Assembly: GCA_958448555.1 (NCBI GenBank)
Contig: CAUDEL010000011.1
Location: 1 to 58,701, forward strand
Reading direction: 5' to 3'
Origin: Limiplasma sp958448555
GTDB lineage: Bacteria; Bacillota; Clostridia; Christensenellales; Aristaeellaceae
Length of the DNA: 58,701 nucleotides
Shown piece after piece: positions 58,569-58,701 of the stretch. How positions within the stretch are numbered: position 1 is the first letter of the stretch; the number at the start of each line of letters is the position of its first letter. The position numbers and the translations under genes were made by a program. The notes beneath the pieces are model-generated. The model saw only the letters and a program-made list of their open reading frames with translations, was not told the DNA's origin and ran no database searches.

Positions 58569-58697
58569 AATCGTCGCGGCGGACGCTGGCCGCGCCCTCC
58601 GCTCGTTTCGGTTGACTCCTTCGGGTCGCTTTGCCACCTTCGGTGACAAGTGTCCCGGTTGCTCAATCATTCGCACTTTCCTGACGGTCGTGCTCAT
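58533..58697 (-). CDS. 54-residue repeat-encoded reading frame
   Basis: On the minus strand an ATG at 58697 opens 54 codons, basic and with the tail ATIEVADLWPSEPP, ending at a TGA inside the repeat. The left repeat copy reads EVAGLRPSEPP in the same frame. I cannot name a family. It may be the eroded start or end of a multicopy element rather than a host gene. No ribosome site can be checked because only four bases lie upstream within the window. Confidence 0.35.
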   Translation of the reverse strand: MSTTVRKVRMIEQPGHLSPKVAKRPEGVNRNERRARPASAATIEVADLWPSEPP

Positions 58698-58701
58698 GGT
58701 T

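Noticed and set aside
57011..58666. 551-codon frame on the minus strand
   Set aside because: It is antisense to the pseudo-kinase and peptidoglycan-binding genes, and its Gly/Arg/His repeats are the complement of Pro/Thr codons.

Overview
The window is 58.7 kb of densely packed, GC-rich bacterial chromosome. The organism looks like an endospore-forming, high-GC member of the Clostridia, possibly near the uncultured gut Christensenellales. This rests on Spo0A, two alpha/beta-type small acid-soluble spore proteins, a GerMN-domain protein, a class B sortase, an IleS preceded by a T-box, and an L10-type ribosomal leader. No phage, transposase, CRISPR array or plasmid genes were recognised. Most genes are housekeeping genes in short operons with recognisable sigma-A promoters (many with an extended TGn -10). 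The taxonomic placement is inference; the gene calls come from protein motifs I can read.

Layout. 1-5.7 kb: a K+ uptake module (trkH, trkA) followed by kdpD-kdpE but no kdpFABC. 5.7-6.2 kb: five tRNA genes (Val-Asp-Phe-Gly-Cys) on the minus strand. 6.6-8.1 kb: spo0A and a LUD-domain gene. 8.1-17 kb, minus strand: an ECF S-component, coaX and hom; then a regulatory set made of an AraC-type response regulator, a YesM-type kinase, a degenerate ABC ATPase and a PAP2 phosphatase; then nagB. 17-25 kb, minus strand: mutT, tgt, rluA-type and rlmI-type RNA modification genes, T-box-controlled ileS, and sortase B. 25-28 kb: tRNA-Trp, a glutamine-amidotransferase-like hydrolase, two spore proteins, and rplJ-rplL behind an L10 leader. 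28-34 kb: a methyltransferase, a GNAT and rqcH on the minus strand, then a GerMN protein, an RNase PH-RdgB fusion and a phosphodiesterase on the plus strand. 34-38 kb: an Fe-S assembly operon (Rrf2/IscR-type regulator, cysteine desulfurase, IscU/NifU scaffold) followed by a long HflX. 38-43 kb: three M15-type peptidase genes bracketing parA-parB. 43-50 kb: ybaK, a proline-rich membrane protein, an Asp23/Gls24 protein, a DAK2/YloV kinase, recG and trmL. 50-58.5 kb: tandem uracil-DNA-glycosylase-like genes, a NfeD-FloA membrane module with an odd repeat protein, a LytTR regulator, nudC, a Wzz/pseudo-BY-kinase fusion, and a peptidoglycan-binding protein.

How the genes work together. Several regulatory circuits can be read directly: a T-box with an AUC (Ile) specifier before ileS, an L10 leader with attenuator before rplJ-rplL, and an IscR-type palindrome just downstream of the -10 of the Fe-S operon. 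The more unusual content is a set of apparently catalytically dead paralogues placed next to live ones: an ABC ATPase without a Walker A inside a two-component operon, an M15 peptidase lacking its zinc ligands, a BY-kinase-like domain without a P-loop fused to Wzz, and a UDG without Fe-S cysteines. HflX carries an N-terminal domain with a complete JAMM-type metal-binding signature.

Both ends of the window carry inverted copies of one 55-bp repeat (49 of 55 identical). On the right end it is the tail of a 54-codon reading frame. This points to a dispersed multicopy element, and possibly to a contig bounded by repeats.
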